Of a stretch of 64,000 bases of DNA, positions 46,310-54,909 are shown piece after piece. The notes under the pieces were generated by a model. The model was not told where the DNA came from. It did not search any database and saw nothing but the letters and a program-made list of their open reading frames with translations. The stretch comes from Natronosporangium hydrolyticum (GTDB taxonomy: Bacteria > Actinomycetota > Actinomycetes > Mycobacteriales > Micromonosporaceae): assembly GCF_016925615.1 (NCBI RefSeq), contig NZ_CP070499.1, positions 4,712,001 through 4,776,000 on the forward strand, in the 5' to 3' direction. How positions within the stretch are numbered: the first letter of the stretch is position 1; every line of letters begins with the position of its first letter. Both the position numbers and the translations under genes were made by a program.

Positions 46310-47602
46310 GTGAGCGTTGCGCCGGCGGGTGGGTTACCGTTCCCGGTCATGGCGGTGCCGCAGGGGCAGGAAGATGAGCAGGTTTCGGGTGACCGGCTGA
46401 CCGACCACATCGGGCTGGGTGTGCTGTCGGCGAGGTTCGGCCGGGACCTGATCGAGGAAGTCATCAACGACACCGGTGTACGGGAGAAACGCCGCCGGCT
46501 GCTTCCTGCTCATGTGATGATCCGCTACGCGATCGCCTTGGGCCTGTACTCAAACGAGTCCTATGAGGAAGTGATGCGGCGGCTGGTGGGGAACCTTCGT
46601 AAGCTCGGTTCGTGGGTCGATGACTGGCAGGTGCCCACCGCCTCGGCGATCTGCCAGGCCCGTAAACGGCTGGGTGCGGCACCGGTCAAGGAACTGTTCG
46701 ACCGGGCAGCGGTGCCGATCGCCACCACTGGTACGAAGGGGGCGTGGCTGGCAAGGCGCCGGCTGATGGCTATCGACGGCACCAGCTTCGACGTGCCCGA
46801 CAGCGACGCCAACGTGGAACATTTCGGGCGGATCGGGTCGGGTCCGAAGGCTTCGGCGTTCCCGAAACTGCAGGTGATGGCCCTGGCCGAGTGCGGCACC
46901 CGGGCGATCGTGGCCGCGGTGCCCGGCGCGGCCCGCGCCGGGGAACGAACCCTGGCCGCCGAACTGGTCGACAAGATCGAGCCGGACATGCTGGTCACCG
47001 CCGATGCCGGCTTGTACTCCTGGGAGTTGTTCAACAGCTTCGCCGATACGGGTGCTGACCTGCTCTGGCGCATCGGCGCGTCGGTGTCGATCGGGCACCT
47101 GCGGTGGCTGGCCGACGGCTCCTACCTGGCCCTGATCTACCGGCCCGGGCTGGACGCCGACCGGCGTGCCCGGCTGGCCGCGGCGGCCAAAACCGGCGCC
47201 GAGGTGCCTGCCGAACTGGCCCGCCTGGTGCGGGTGGTCGAGTACACCGTGCCCGACCGTAACCCCGGCGGTGAGCTGATCGCCGTGGTCACCACCATGC
47301 TGGATCCGCGGCAGGTCGACGCTGGCGAGCTGGCCGGCGCCTACCACCAGCGCTGGGAAGAGGAATCGGCTATCGACGAGGTCAAGACCGACCTGCGGGG
47401 CCGTGGCCAAGTGTTGCGGTCGAAGACCCCCGAGTTGGTCGAGCAGGAGCTGTGGGGCCTGCTGCTGGCACACTACGGCATCCGCGCCCTACTGGTCGAC
47501 GCCGCCGACGAGGCTGGCTACGACCCCGACCGGACATCGTTCATACGTGGCCTTCGTGTGGTCCGCCGCCAGGTCACCGACCAGGCGGCTATTTCCCCCT
47601 GA
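46310..47602 (+). CDS. IS4-family DDE transposase, frame interrupted at C-terminus
   Basis: 430 residues in the main frame. The IS4 N-terminal domain (HIGLGVLSARFGRDLIEEVI) is followed by DDE domain landmarks: MAIDGTSFDVPD (first Asp), VTADAGLYSWELF (second Asp) and YHQRWEEESAIDEVKTDLRG (Y-2R-E-K signature with the Glu). The frame stops at TGA in ATTTCCCCCTGA (47602), but the next frame continues the family's C-terminal sequence to 47801. The start at GTG 46310 is 44 bp into the IS. Confidence 0.85.
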   Translation: MSVAPAGGLPFPVMAVPQGQEDEQVSGDRLTDHIGLGVLSARFGRDLIEEVINDTGVREKRRRLLPAHVMIRYAIALGLYSNESYEEVMRRLVGNLRKLGSWVDDWQVPTASAICQARKRLGAAPVKELFDRAAVPIATTGTKGAWLARRRLMAIDGTSFDVPDSDANVEHFGRIGSGPKASAFPKLQVMALAECGTRAIVAAVPGAARAGERTLAAELVDKIEPDMLVTADAGLYSWELFNSFADTGADLLWRIGASVSIGHLRWLADGSYLALIYRPGLDADRRARLAAAAKTGAEVPAELARLVRVVEYTVPDRNPGGELIAVVTTMLDPRQVDAGELAGAYHQRWEEESAIDEVKTDLRGRGQVLRSKTPELVEQELWGLLLAHYGIRALLVDAADEAGYDPDRTSFIRGLRVVRRQVTDQAAISP

Positions 47603-47801
47603 ACACCTCACCGAAGCGATCGCCGAGTCCACACAGGAAATCCTGCGGCATCTCAACCCACGACGGCGTCAACGTACCTGCCCCCGCGCGGTGAAACGCG
47701 CCCGCCACAACTCCTACCGCGTCAAGCGACCCACCGACAAGATCATCCGACATGCCGGACCACCCACACCCATCCTGGCCTGCCCAGACGCCCTACCTTA
47801 A
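47590..47801 (+). pseudogene. Out-of-frame C-terminus of the IS4 transposase
   Basis: In the frame starting at 47403, PPEHLTEAIAESTQEILRHL, then RAVKRARHNSYRVKRPTDKI are transposase-like and end 7 bp before the IS end. It is either a simple frameshift or a programmed slip at the TTTCCCCC run. Confidence 0.6.
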
Positions 47802-47914
47802 CGGCATTGGGTCCTGGCCCCCGGTCAAGGTGGAGCGCCCAACCGGAGGAACGACCTTGACCGCGGGCCAAGTTCCGGCTCGGCTCAGCCCGGTCGACGG
47901 TGACGGGTAGCGAA

Positions 47915-48095
47915 CCCGCGCCCCCTGATCTTGAGGGGGCAGGGCAAGCAGCGCGGGATTAGACCCCAAAACTCCAGCGCCACCGAAGATCATCCGAAAC
48001 CGGACGGATCAACCGCCTGACCAGGGCGAACGTTCGTAAGGTCTTCCGAACTCTCCCAGCACTTTCTGACTCCAGTTGTAGTGGAATCCGTAGGG
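47915..48095 (+). repeat. Second, decayed att-like region
   Basis: GGGATTAGACCCCAAAACTCC resembles the tRNA-Ala core plus its neighbour at 44829-44849. The following ~75 bases (GAAGATCATCCGAAACCGGA and onward) match 44862-44920 with few changes, including CCTGACCAGGGCGAACGTT. Just before it, GCCCCCT-N7-AGGGGGC with ACGGGTAGCGAACCCGCG looks like the 3' half of another tRNA (Gly-like, minus strand). Bases 48096-48202 are empty. Confidence 0.6.
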
Positions 48096-48202
48096 GTACG
48101 CCCATGAGAATGTCGACGAGTCGGATCAAGCGCAGGCGTCACCATTACGGAGAGCCCTATGTCGATGATGCTGAGTGTACGCCTATCCCGTGGTCCAAAG
48201 TG

Positions 48203-49843
48203 TTAGCGCAATTCGTATGCGCGTACTAGGTGAAGGCGTTCGTTTAGTAGTAGTTCTAGTCTAGCGTCATTCCACATCTCAACACTAGGTCGCCCGCCTC
48301 CGGAATTGTGACGCTCAATCCAGCTAACGGCGTCAGCGGTAAAGCGCCCACTGGTCGCGATAACCAGAACATCGAATGGCGGGCTGTCCCAATGGCTAAT
48401 ACTTACGATCGCCGAATTGACATCTACATCACGAATGGGGCGAGTGAGCCAATGTTTGCACTGAATGGCGACCCTTTGTGAACTATGACCACTTAAAGGG
48501 TCCCGACGCGTGCGAAACGCGCTAACGTCACGGCCGTGATCGGGCGCGTTGGTATGCATCAGCCATTCAACATTCTCATAACCGTCGGTCTCGGCGACTA
48601 GCTGGAATATGAGCTGTTCGAAGACCCTAGAGTCGATATTCTCCCAAGCGAGTTCCAGCCCAGCTCTCCGCATAGGTAGACCGGCGGGTGAGTAGGACAT
48701 AGGGTCGTCGAGTTCGAGTGCGCGCCTGAATAGAATATGGGAGAGGGTTGACAGGGGTAGGCGTGAGTCACGCCTGAAGGTGCTAACCTGCCAACCGTTT
48801 GCATATGCTCGCTCAATGTCCGTTGATATGCGAGTCACAGCGCTATTAGCAGCTTGTTTCGCTGAAACCCTCTCTCGGGCGCGATAGGCTGTACTGTCTT
48901 TAGCCGCTCGCCATATAAAATAGTAAACCTGGCCAATCGAATACCACTTGAGGGCGCGTCGAAGGACCTCGTCGGTCTTCTGTCCCGGCGTAAAGTTGAG
49001 TCCATGTTGCCGAAGCAGGTATACAAGATATGCCTCGCATTCCGCCGTAGCCACGTCGAACCAGAATGCGGAGAATCGGTCCACCCATCGATCGGGCCAA
49101 GACGTGCGCGAGAGAGTCTGAGCGAAGTTCTTGAGGTACGCGTCTGCGCGACTTGCGAGACTGCCGGAGCCACACAGGTAGAACGAGGCGCGTGCAGGAT
49201 GATAGGCCTCACCCAAGGTCCGGTCTTCTTCCCAGACGAAGGCGTCGAGTGACGACGAGGGATGAATTTTCACCAGACCCAGACTGGAGACATCCCGCAA
49301 CAGCTTATGGTCGTAGTTGGGGGTAGGAGTGAGGCGATCCGTGCGATCACAAACGGGCGTGGTGATTCCTTGCGAGATTTCCTCTGCGTCCTCGAGGAGA
49401 GCGGCCAAAACAAAGGCTGCCGACATGTCGAGATCCTCAGCGTAAATCTCAGACTCGTCGTCCACTACGGTAACCAGCTGAAGAACCTGGTTCCTCATTT
49501 CAGCATTCGCGCGCTCACGCTCCTTCCTCAACCGTTGCTCTTCCGCCTGGATGCAAGTCCGGCACCGGCCGGAGACGTGGCGAGTACTCGAATTCCACTC
49601 CGACCGCGACTTGTAGACAAATCCTTGATTGCATTCGCTGCAACGCCGGCTCGTAGAACGCGCAAAGCATGACTTGCTGACGAGTCTGCTAATTCTATGA
49701 GACGGCTCCCCAAAACGTTTTGCCAAGGCTTCGACTGTGTAAGTAAATGAGCCATCTTCACTCGTAGTCCAGTACATGCCGCAGAGTTCGGCGAGATCAT
49801 CGCGGTCTTCGCCTTCATTAATCTCGATCTCAAACTCCGGCAT
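48203..49843 (-). CDS. Mrr-type restriction endonuclease domain protein with zinc finger
   Basis: 546 residues. The C-terminal ~130 residues fit Mrr_cat: VFEQLIFQLVAETDGY, then DHGRDVSAFR (Asp of PD-D/ExK) and VAIQCKHWLTRP (QxK). The N-terminal part has CSECNQGF and CRTC, a likely zinc finger. The ~300-residue middle is unknown. Third positions are less GC-rich than in all neighbours, a sign of separate acquisition. ATG 49843 has GGGAGG 4 bases upstream. No methyltransferase is adjacent, so it may attack modified DNA as Mrr does (inference). Element-borne defence is the likely role. Confidence 0.8.
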   Translation of the reverse strand: MPEFEIEINEGEDRDDLAELCGMYWTTSEDGSFTYTVEALAKRFGEPSHRISRLVSKSCFARSTSRRCSECNQGFVYKSRSEWNSSTRHVSGRCRTCIQAEEQRLRKERERANAEMRNQVLQLVTVVDDESEIYAEDLDMSAAFVLAALLEDAEEISQGITTPVCDRTDRLTPTPNYDHKLLRDVSSLGLVKIHPSSSLDAFVWEEDRTLGEAYHPARASFYLCGSGSLASRADAYLKNFAQTLSRTSWPDRWVDRFSAFWFDVATAECEAYLVYLLRQHGLNFTPGQKTDEVLRRALKWYSIGQVYYFIWRAAKDSTAYRARERVSAKQAANSAVTRISTDIERAYANGWQVSTFRRDSRLPLSTLSHILFRRALELDDPMSYSPAGLPMRRAGLELAWENIDSRVFEQLIFQLVAETDGYENVEWLMHTNAPDHGRDVSAFRTRRDPLSGHSSQRVAIQCKHWLTRPIRDVDVNSAIVSISHWDSPPFDVLVIATSGRFTADAVSWIERHNSGGGRPSVEMWNDARLELLLNERLHLVRAYELR

Positions 49844-50587
49844 AAGACCTCCCTGGCAAAGAACCAAGCCGCGCTCTCTGGTTGCAGTCGTATTACCACG
49901 CCCGAGTTCAGAGCTATCCTAATCTCTTGAGATAGCTCCCCTTCGTCGAGTCGTTGTGTCGGAGTCTATCGCGAAGGATGGGGCCACTCGACAGTAAGGC
50001 GAGCCGCACACGGTTTATCTGCTGATGATCACATCAGAGACCGGGTGACCTGGGATTCTCGGCGGCAAGCCGCGTAGCGGCGCGGCAGCGATCGCCCAGA
50101 CCTCGACGGTGGGTGACCACCCTCGGCGATCGTCACGGCCGTAAGCCACTGCCTGTTCTGATCGGGTGTCCGTGTTGAGTGCGGTGTGCCGGGGCGCGCG
50201 AGGACGGCGCGGAGCGCCGCCCGCAGTGCGGCCCGGAGCGCGCCCGGTGCGCCGCGCGAAGCGCGGCGCCTTGATCCTGTAGAGGCGAATTCGGCAACGT
50301 GCGCGGCCCCCCACCTACGCGGGATCGTGTGGGCGGTGTCGGTGCTGGTGGGGACGGGGTTGTCGTCCCAGGACGTCTCGATGTGCGTGCTTATGCTGCC
50401 GTGCCGTTGTGTCGAGTCTGGGTGTGGGCGCTGGTGCGGCACCGGAGTCGCCAACGGTTGGTAAGTCTGCACCGGCCTCGCCGGGCGGTGGCCGGTGGTG
50501 GGCTGGCCACCGTTTCGGCGTCCTGTTGTGGGGCGCGGCGGCCGGTCGATGGGCGGTCGTGCCCTCTTCCAGACGAAGGGAGGCCGT
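49844..50587. other. 744-bp non-coding region with a hairpin cluster
   Basis: No credible gene. At 50205-50269 there are three short-loop hairpins: CGGCGC-GGA-GCGCCG, CCGC-AGT-GCGG and GCGCCGCGC-GAA-GCGCGGCGC. The region must also contain promoters for the nuclease (minus) and the XRE gene (plus). It might be a replication or transfer locus of the element. Confidence 0.5.
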
Positions 50588-51925
50588 GTGGTGGCTGCTT
50601 ACGATGGTCCGACGTTGCGGGCGATCCGGGAGAGTATGGGGGTTCCGCTTCGGCGGGTGGCCCGTCAGGTGGGTATGTCGCATGGGCATCTGAGCAAGGT
50701 CGAGCGTGGGGAGCATGGTCGGCCGATCACTCCGGCGGTGTTGGCGGCGTACGAGAAGGTCACCGGGGTTTCGTTGGCTGATGCTGCGGCGGCGATCGCG
50801 GAGCAGCGGGAGTCGGCGCCGGGTCGTCGGGGGCGGAGCTGGCGACCGGGGCAATTGACCGATATGCGCCGGTTGGCGTTCAACGCTGCGGTCGGGGCGA
50901 TCGCGGTCGGGGGTCAGCTCGGGGAGCCGTTGCGGCGGCTGCTGGATTCGACGGGTCGGCCGGCGGTGCCGACGGTGGCGGGGGTGCCGGATGTGGCGCA
51001 GCTGGCCGAGTTCGGGGACATGCTGGCGCGCTGTGATCTGCGGTTTGGTGGGGCGCTGCCGAGCCAGTTCGCGAAGACGGTGTTGCGGTGGGCGGTGGCA
51101 ATGGCGGAACCGACCAGCGGGTTTGATCCGGAGCAGCGGCCGTTGTTTCGGCAGTTGGCGGTGATCGCGGCTCGGGCGGCGTGGGCGTCGTTCGATGTGG
51201 GCAGTCATGAGGCGGCGCGCAGCCTGTTCCGGATGGCGTTGTTCTTCGCGGTGCGGGCTGAGGATCATGACTTGCGGGCGCACATTGTGGCGGACTCGGC
51301 GGCCCATCACAGTCATCTGGGCTATCACGATGACGCGTTGGATGTGATCCGGCTTGTGGGTGGTGATGAGCGGCCGGCGGCGGCGGTGCGGATGATGCTG
51401 CACTGGGTGAAGGCGCGGATCTACGGCGCTGCCGGGTCGGTCGATGAGTGCCGGCGGCAGATCGTGTTGGCGGAGGACACCTACGCCGAGGCCGATCCGG
51501 AGGCGCCGGGGTGGGTGGGCACGCTGCGGCGGCCGGGGAGTTTGGCGGCGGCGACGGGGCATGCGATGGCCGAGTTGTCGGGGCACACCGGGTCGGCGGC
51601 CGACGTGGCGGAGGCGCAGCGGCGGCTGACCGAGGCGGTTGACGCGCTCGACCGCGATACCTGTGGGCGGGGGCACGCGTTGTGTACGGCGCGGCTGGCG
51701 CTGCTGCAGATCTCTGGGGGTGAGCTGGAGTCGGCGGTGTACTGGGGCGCGATGGCGGTGCGGTCGACTGAGCAGGTCCAGTCCGGGCGGCTGCGGCGGG
51801 CGCTGTCGGCACTGCGGAAAGCCGCCGGTGAGTACGAGGGCGATCCGGCGGTGCGGGAGCTGATCGAAGCGCTCGATGCGGTCGATCATGACGGGGTGTG
51901 GGGGTCGAGCTATGTCCCGGCCTGA
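50588..51925 (+). CDS. XRE-family regulator with TPR-like C-terminal region
   Basis: 445 residues. The HTH is in the first 70 (LRAIRESMGVPLRRVARQVG, SHGHLSKVERGEHGRPI). The rest is helical and repeats in TPR-like fashion (AARAAWASFDVGSHEAARSL, DALDVIRLVGG). Long XRE-TPR regulators often answer peptide or small ligands. GTG 50588 or 50591 follows AAGGGAGG. It overlaps the next gene by 14 bp. It probably controls the element's state. Confidence 0.8.
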   Translation: MVAAYDGPTLRAIRESMGVPLRRVARQVGMSHGHLSKVERGEHGRPITPAVLAAYEKVTGVSLADAAAAIAEQRESAPGRRGRSWRPGQLTDMRRLAFNAAVGAIAVGGQLGEPLRRLLDSTGRPAVPTVAGVPDVAQLAEFGDMLARCDLRFGGALPSQFAKTVLRWAVAMAEPTSGFDPEQRPLFRQLAVIAARAAWASFDVGSHEAARSLFRMALFFAVRAEDHDLRAHIVADSAAHHSHLGYHDDALDVIRLVGGDERPAAAVRMMLHWVKARIYGAAGSVDECRRQIVLAEDTYAEADPEAPGWVGTLRRPGSLAAATGHAMAELSGHTGSAADVAEAQRRLTEAVDALDRDTCGRGHALCTARLALLQISGGELESAVYWGAMAVRSTEQVQSGRLRRALSALRKAAGEYEGDPAVRELIEALDAVDHDGVWGSSYVPA

Positions 51926-52274
51926 TGATGTGCCCGGTCAGGTTGGCATGGCGCGGTTGGTGCCGGGGCGGCCGGTGCGGCTGCCCGGGACGAGTGTCGA
52001 GGTCTGGTGGGACGGCGACCAGCAGCTGATGGTGTATCGGCGGGCCGGGGTGTGGGATCTGTCGGCGGCGGTGCGGGTAGGGCGGGTGCTGGCCTGGACC
52101 CGGTTGGCCGATCGTCGGCATCTGGGCTGGTGGCCGTTGCTGCCGCTGGGCCGGCGGAGCATCTACCGGGCGAACTCACCGTTCCCGGTCACCGACGCTC
52201 ACCGCCGGCGGGCCGGGGCGGCTGGTTCGGGGTCGCGGGCGGCGGCCCAGATCCGCTCGAACGCTTCGAGGTAG
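51912..52274 (+). CDS. Small hypothetical protein of the element
   Basis: 120 residues, overlapping the end of the XRE gene. The middle (SVEVWWDGDQQLMVYRRAGV, then RHLGWWPLLPLGRR) is Trp-rich. Its last 25 codons overlap the convergent HTH/PLD-like gene, and this tail is Ala/Arg-rich. No known domain is recognised; the coding call rests on start coupling and codon pattern. Confidence 0.5.
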   Translation: MSRPDDVPGQVGMARLVPGRPVRLPGTSVEVWWDGDQQLMVYRRAGVWDLSAAVRVGRVLAWTRLADRRHLGWWPLLPLGRRSIYRANSPFPVTDAHRRRAGAAGSGSRAAAQIRSNASR

Positions 52275-52951
52275 GTCGCGGCCATGCCCTCGGTGTGACG
52301 GCGGTGCAGGTGCAGCACCGGGGCGTGGGAGGCGGGGCATCCGTGGGTGTGGGTGTTGACCAGTAGCTGGTCATCGGCGCGGTAGATCGAGTTGTAGAGC
52401 ACGGTGTCGTGCAGCCGCAGGCAGAGTCCCGGCTCGTCGACGACGGGCCGGTACAGGATCAGCGCGTGGTGGATACGGGTGGCGAGGATGTCGTGTATGC
52501 CTTCCTCGCTGCCGCGTTGCGCGGCGTGCCGGCCGGTGGGGTCGCCCAGCGCGATCCGCACCCGTACGCCTGCGCGAGCCTTGTCTCGCAGTAGCCGCAG
52601 GATGGCGGCGTCTTCGGCGAGGAAGAGGCCACTGTAGGCGATGATGCTGATTTCTCGGGTGGCGGCGGCGAACAGCCGGTGCCAGGCGTCGACGGGCACG
52701 GCGGCGCGGTTGGGGTAGATGACCCGGATCTCGTCGGCGGCGGTCTCGGAGGTGGCCGGGGGCGCCAGCTGGGGCCACAGGTCGCGGGCCTGCCAGCCGG
52801 TGAGCTTGAGCAGGGCGGCGCGGTGGCGCGGGTAGGGCACGCGGCCGGCGAGCCAGCGTTCGACGGTCTTGGGGTCGACGGCGAGTCGGGCGGCGATGTC
52901 GGCCGGGCGCAGGCCGGCGCTGTGGAGCGCTCGGGTGAGGGGATGCTTCAT
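52199..52951 (-). CDS. HTH plus PLD-like (DUF5919-type) regulator, paralogue 1
   Basis: 250 residues. HTH: LHSAGLRPADIAARLAVDPK, TVERWLAGRVPYPRHR. The C-terminal domain has EISIIAYSGLFLAEDAAILR, VRIALGDPTGRHAAQRG, and LHDTVLYNSIYRADDQLLVN, then HAPVLHLHR. This has the layout of a phospholipase-D-like fold with a single incomplete HxK-type motif, so catalysis is doubtful. A close paralogue is at 55389-56123. ATG 52951. Confidence 0.75.
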   Translation of the reverse strand: MKHPLTRALHSAGLRPADIAARLAVDPKTVERWLAGRVPYPRHRAALLKLTGWQARDLWPQLAPPATSETAADEIRVIYPNRAAVPVDAWHRLFAAATREISIIAYSGLFLAEDAAILRLLRDKARAGVRVRIALGDPTGRHAAQRGSEEGIHDILATRIHHALILYRPVVDEPGLCLRLHDTVLYNSIYRADDQLLVNTHTHGCPASHAPVLHLHRRHTEGMAATYLEAFERIWAAARDPEPAAPARRR

Positions 52952-53112
52952 TCCGCCACTCCTGGTGTCGGAGTCATCACCCAAGCTTAGCGAAGAAGTC
53001 CCAAGACGTCCCGCTCGTGGGGTGCAAGCCGGAGCGTCCGGTGTGAATGCTGAGTGGGCCGATATTGATGCGGGTGGGCCGCAAGTGTGGCCGTTGAGAG
53101 CAGGGGTTGCCA

Positions 53113-53358
53113 GTGGGCGAACCGGGGCAGCGTCCGGAGTCGGACGCGTTACAGACAGCGGATGCGCTGGCGTTGGCTCTTGAAGAGGTCGGGTTCGACG
53201 TGGGGCGGGCGTTCCCGCTCCTGGGCGCCGGGTCGGGCCGAGAGGGCGTACCGGTGGTGGAGCTGGGCCAGGTGTCGGCGTCGGTGGCCGACTCGTTGGC
53301 GGCGGTGCTGCACCGGGCGGCGCGAAAGGGTCTGCGGGTGCCCGGCGCCGCCGACTAG
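53113..53358 (+). CDS. Small hypothetical protein
   Basis: 81 residues from GTG 53113, which has AGGGG upstream (TTG 53107 is also possible). ALALALEEVGFDVGRAFPLL and VSASVADSLAAVLHRAARKG suggest a compact alpha/beta or helical protein. It lies just before the GntR-like gene on the same strand. No known family. Confidence 0.5.
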   Translation: MGEPGQRPESDALQTADALALALEEVGFDVGRAFPLLGAGSGREGVPVVELGQVSASVADSLAAVLHRAARKGLRVPGAAD

Positions 53359-53397
53359 CCGGGTGTGCCGGTGGGGCAGGTCTACACTCGGGGGCGT

Positions 53398-53880
53398 GTG
53401 GATGGAGGGTCGTCGCTGGTGAGCCCACGCTCTACCGCCTGGGGGGCGTACCGGGAGATCGCTACGGCGCTGCGGGAGCGGATCGCCGGGGGCGAGTTCG
53501 CCCCGGGGGCGGCGCTGCCTTCTGAGGCGGACTTGTGCGAGCAGTACGCGGTGGCGCGGAACACGCTGCGGCGGGCGCTGGACCAGCTGGCGGCCGATGG
53601 GCTGATCGTGACGCACCCGGGTCGGGGTCGGGTGGTAGCCGACGCGCAGGGCGGGGCCGGCGGGTCGGTGCCGCAGTATCGGGCCGTGGCGGCGCAGCTG
53701 CGGGCGCTGATCGACTCCGGCGACCTGGCGCCCGGCGACCCGCTGCCCAGCGAATCGGCGTTAGCGCAGTCGCACGGGGTTTCGCGGGGTACCGCCCGAC
53801 ATGCGCTGGCCGAGTTGGAGGGTGCGGGCCTGGTCGAAGCGGTGCACGGGCGGGGCCGGTTCGTCCGACAGCGCCAGTGA
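53398..53880 (+). CDS. Tandem GntR winged-helix regulator without effector domain
   Basis: 160 residues made of two GntR HTHs: LRERIAGGEFAPGAALPSEA with ARNTLRRALDQLAADGLIVT, then LRALIDSGDLAPGDPLPSES with SRGTARHALAELEGAGLVEA. No ligand domain follows. TACACT at 53383-53388 is a -10 box only 7-10 bases before GTG 53398, allowing a leaderless message; GTG 53419 with GGAGGG upstream is the alternative start. KorSA of pSAM2 is a GntR repressor of transfer, so a similar role here is plausible. Confidence 0.82.
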   Translation: MDGGSSLVSPRSTAWGAYREIATALRERIAGGEFAPGAALPSEADLCEQYAVARNTLRRALDQLAADGLIVTHPGRGRVVADAQGGAGGSVPQYRAVAAQLRALIDSGDLAPGDPLPSESALAQSHGVSRGTARHALAELEGAGLVEAVHGRGRFVRQRQ

Positions 53881-53905
53881 CCGGGCCTCGACTAGCCTCA
53901 ACGGT

Positions 53906-54451
53906 GTGCATGATGTCGCCTGGGCTCGCGAGCTGGCCCGTGAGCTGCTAGAAGAGCCGCTGCCGCGTCGCTGGCGCCATTCGATCGGCGTGGCGGCCAA
54001 AGCGGAGTCGGTCTCCTCAGTGGTTGGTCAGGATGCCGACGTGTTGGTCTGTTCGGCGTGGCTGCATGACATCGGCTACTCCCCCGACCTGGCCGTGACC
54101 GGGTTCCATCCGCTCGACGGCGCGAGGTATCTGCGCGATGTGGTCGGGGCCGGTGAGCTGCTGTGCCGGCTGGTGGCGCACCACTCGTGCGCCTGCATCG
54201 AGGCGGGTAACCGGGGCCTGGGCGAGGAGCTGGCGGCCGAGTTCGCCCCGGTCGAGGGCATCCTGACCGACGCGTTGACCTTCGCCGACATGACGACCAG
54301 CCCGGACGGCGCCCCGGTCGAGGTCGACACACGGCTTGCGGAGATCTTCGCCCGCTACGGTGACGGGCACCTGGTCGCCGAGTCCATGAAAGAAGCCCGG
54401 CCCCGCATCGAGCAGGCCGAACGCGCCGTACGGGCAGCGCTGGCCGGCTAG
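53906..54451 (+). CDS. HD-domain phosphohydrolase
   Basis: 181 residues. His in RRWRHSIGVAAKAE, the HD pair in SAWLHDIGYSP, and HH in RLVAHHSCAC plus Asp in LTFADMTTSP form a complete metal-binding HD site. It is likely a nucleotide or nucleic-acid phosphohydrolase; the substrate is unknown. GTG 53906 is 25 bp after the GntR-like gene. Its end overlaps the convergent membrane-protein gene by 4 bp. Confidence 0.85.
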   Translation: MHDVAWARELARELLEEPLPRRWRHSIGVAAKAESVSSVVGQDADVLVCSAWLHDIGYSPDLAVTGFHPLDGARYLRDVVGAGELLCRLVAHHSCACIEAGNRGLGEELAAEFAPVEGILTDALTFADMTTSPDGAPVEVDTRLAEIFARYGDGHLVAESMKEARPRIEQAERAVRAALAG

Positions 54452-54909
54452 CGGTCGACAGCAGACAGGGCGCCTTGCTCGTCGCGTACCCAGCGGCGGC
54501 CTGCGCTGTCGAGAAACTCGATCTGGATCGGTTCGGCTTCGACGTAGGTGCGCTGCCACTCGGCGGGGGCGGGTCGGCGCACGGTCTGGCCGGGTGGGAT
54601 GAGGCCGATGAACTCGGCGGCCTGTTCGGGGTCGGGCTGGTCGGGGACGGCCGACGGTAGCTCTACCTCGTAGATCGGCATCTCGCTCGCGTTGTGGATG
54701 TGGAAGGCAACCTGCCGGATGCCGTCGGGTTTGCGGTGTGCCTCGACCCACGCGCTGATACGGGAAGCCTGGGCGCGGCGCTCGTCCTCGGCGCGTTCGG
54801 CCTCGCGACGATGTTCGCGGCGCAGCAGCAGGAAGCCGACCAGGAACGCGCCGACGGTGCCGACGGCGGCGAATACCTCGGCTCCGGCGCCGATCCAGCT
54901 GCTAGCCAA
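54448..54909 (-). CDS. Small membrane-anchored hypothetical protein
   Basis: 153 residues. One membrane helix at residues 11-29 (VFAAVGTVGAFLVGFLLL) is followed by a basic/acidic helix (RREHRREAERAEDERRAQAS) and a soluble beta-rich part. TTG 54909 appears to be the start, overlapping the NUDIX stop by 8 bp; no in-frame ATG or GTG is available before the helix. It is third in the HTH/PLD-like - NUDIX - membrane-protein run. Confidence 0.6.
   Translation of the reverse strand: MASSWIGAGAEVFAAVGTVGAFLVGFLLLRREHRREAERAEDERRAQASRISAWVEAHRKPDGIRQVAFHIHNASEMPIYEVELPSAVPDQPDPEQAAEFIGLIPPGQTVRRPAPAEWQRTYVEAEPIQIEFLDSAGRRWVRDEQGALSAVDR

Larger units (their letters stand above)
46266..47808 (+). mobile_element. 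IS4-family insertion sequence, apparently complete
   Basis: 1,543 bp. The ends are inverted repeats AATGCCGTTAAGGTAGGG and CCCTACCTTAACGGCATT, perfect over 18 bp. The direct repeat GGGTCCTGGCCC (46254-46265 and 47809-47820) is a 12-bp target duplication, in the size range of IS4-family IS231-like elements. The identical duplications indicate a recent insertion. Confidence 0.88.

Noticed and set aside
44844-48095. Repeated 75-bp segment considered as a CRISPR or other array
   Set aside because: Only two copies 3 kb apart with different neighbours; they are better explained as att arms. No CRISPR array or cas gene is present anywhere.
50315-52121. Long minus-strand open frames opposite the XRE gene
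   Set aside because: Pro/Arg/His-rich antisense shadows; the plus strand has a clear HTH gene with a ribosome site.
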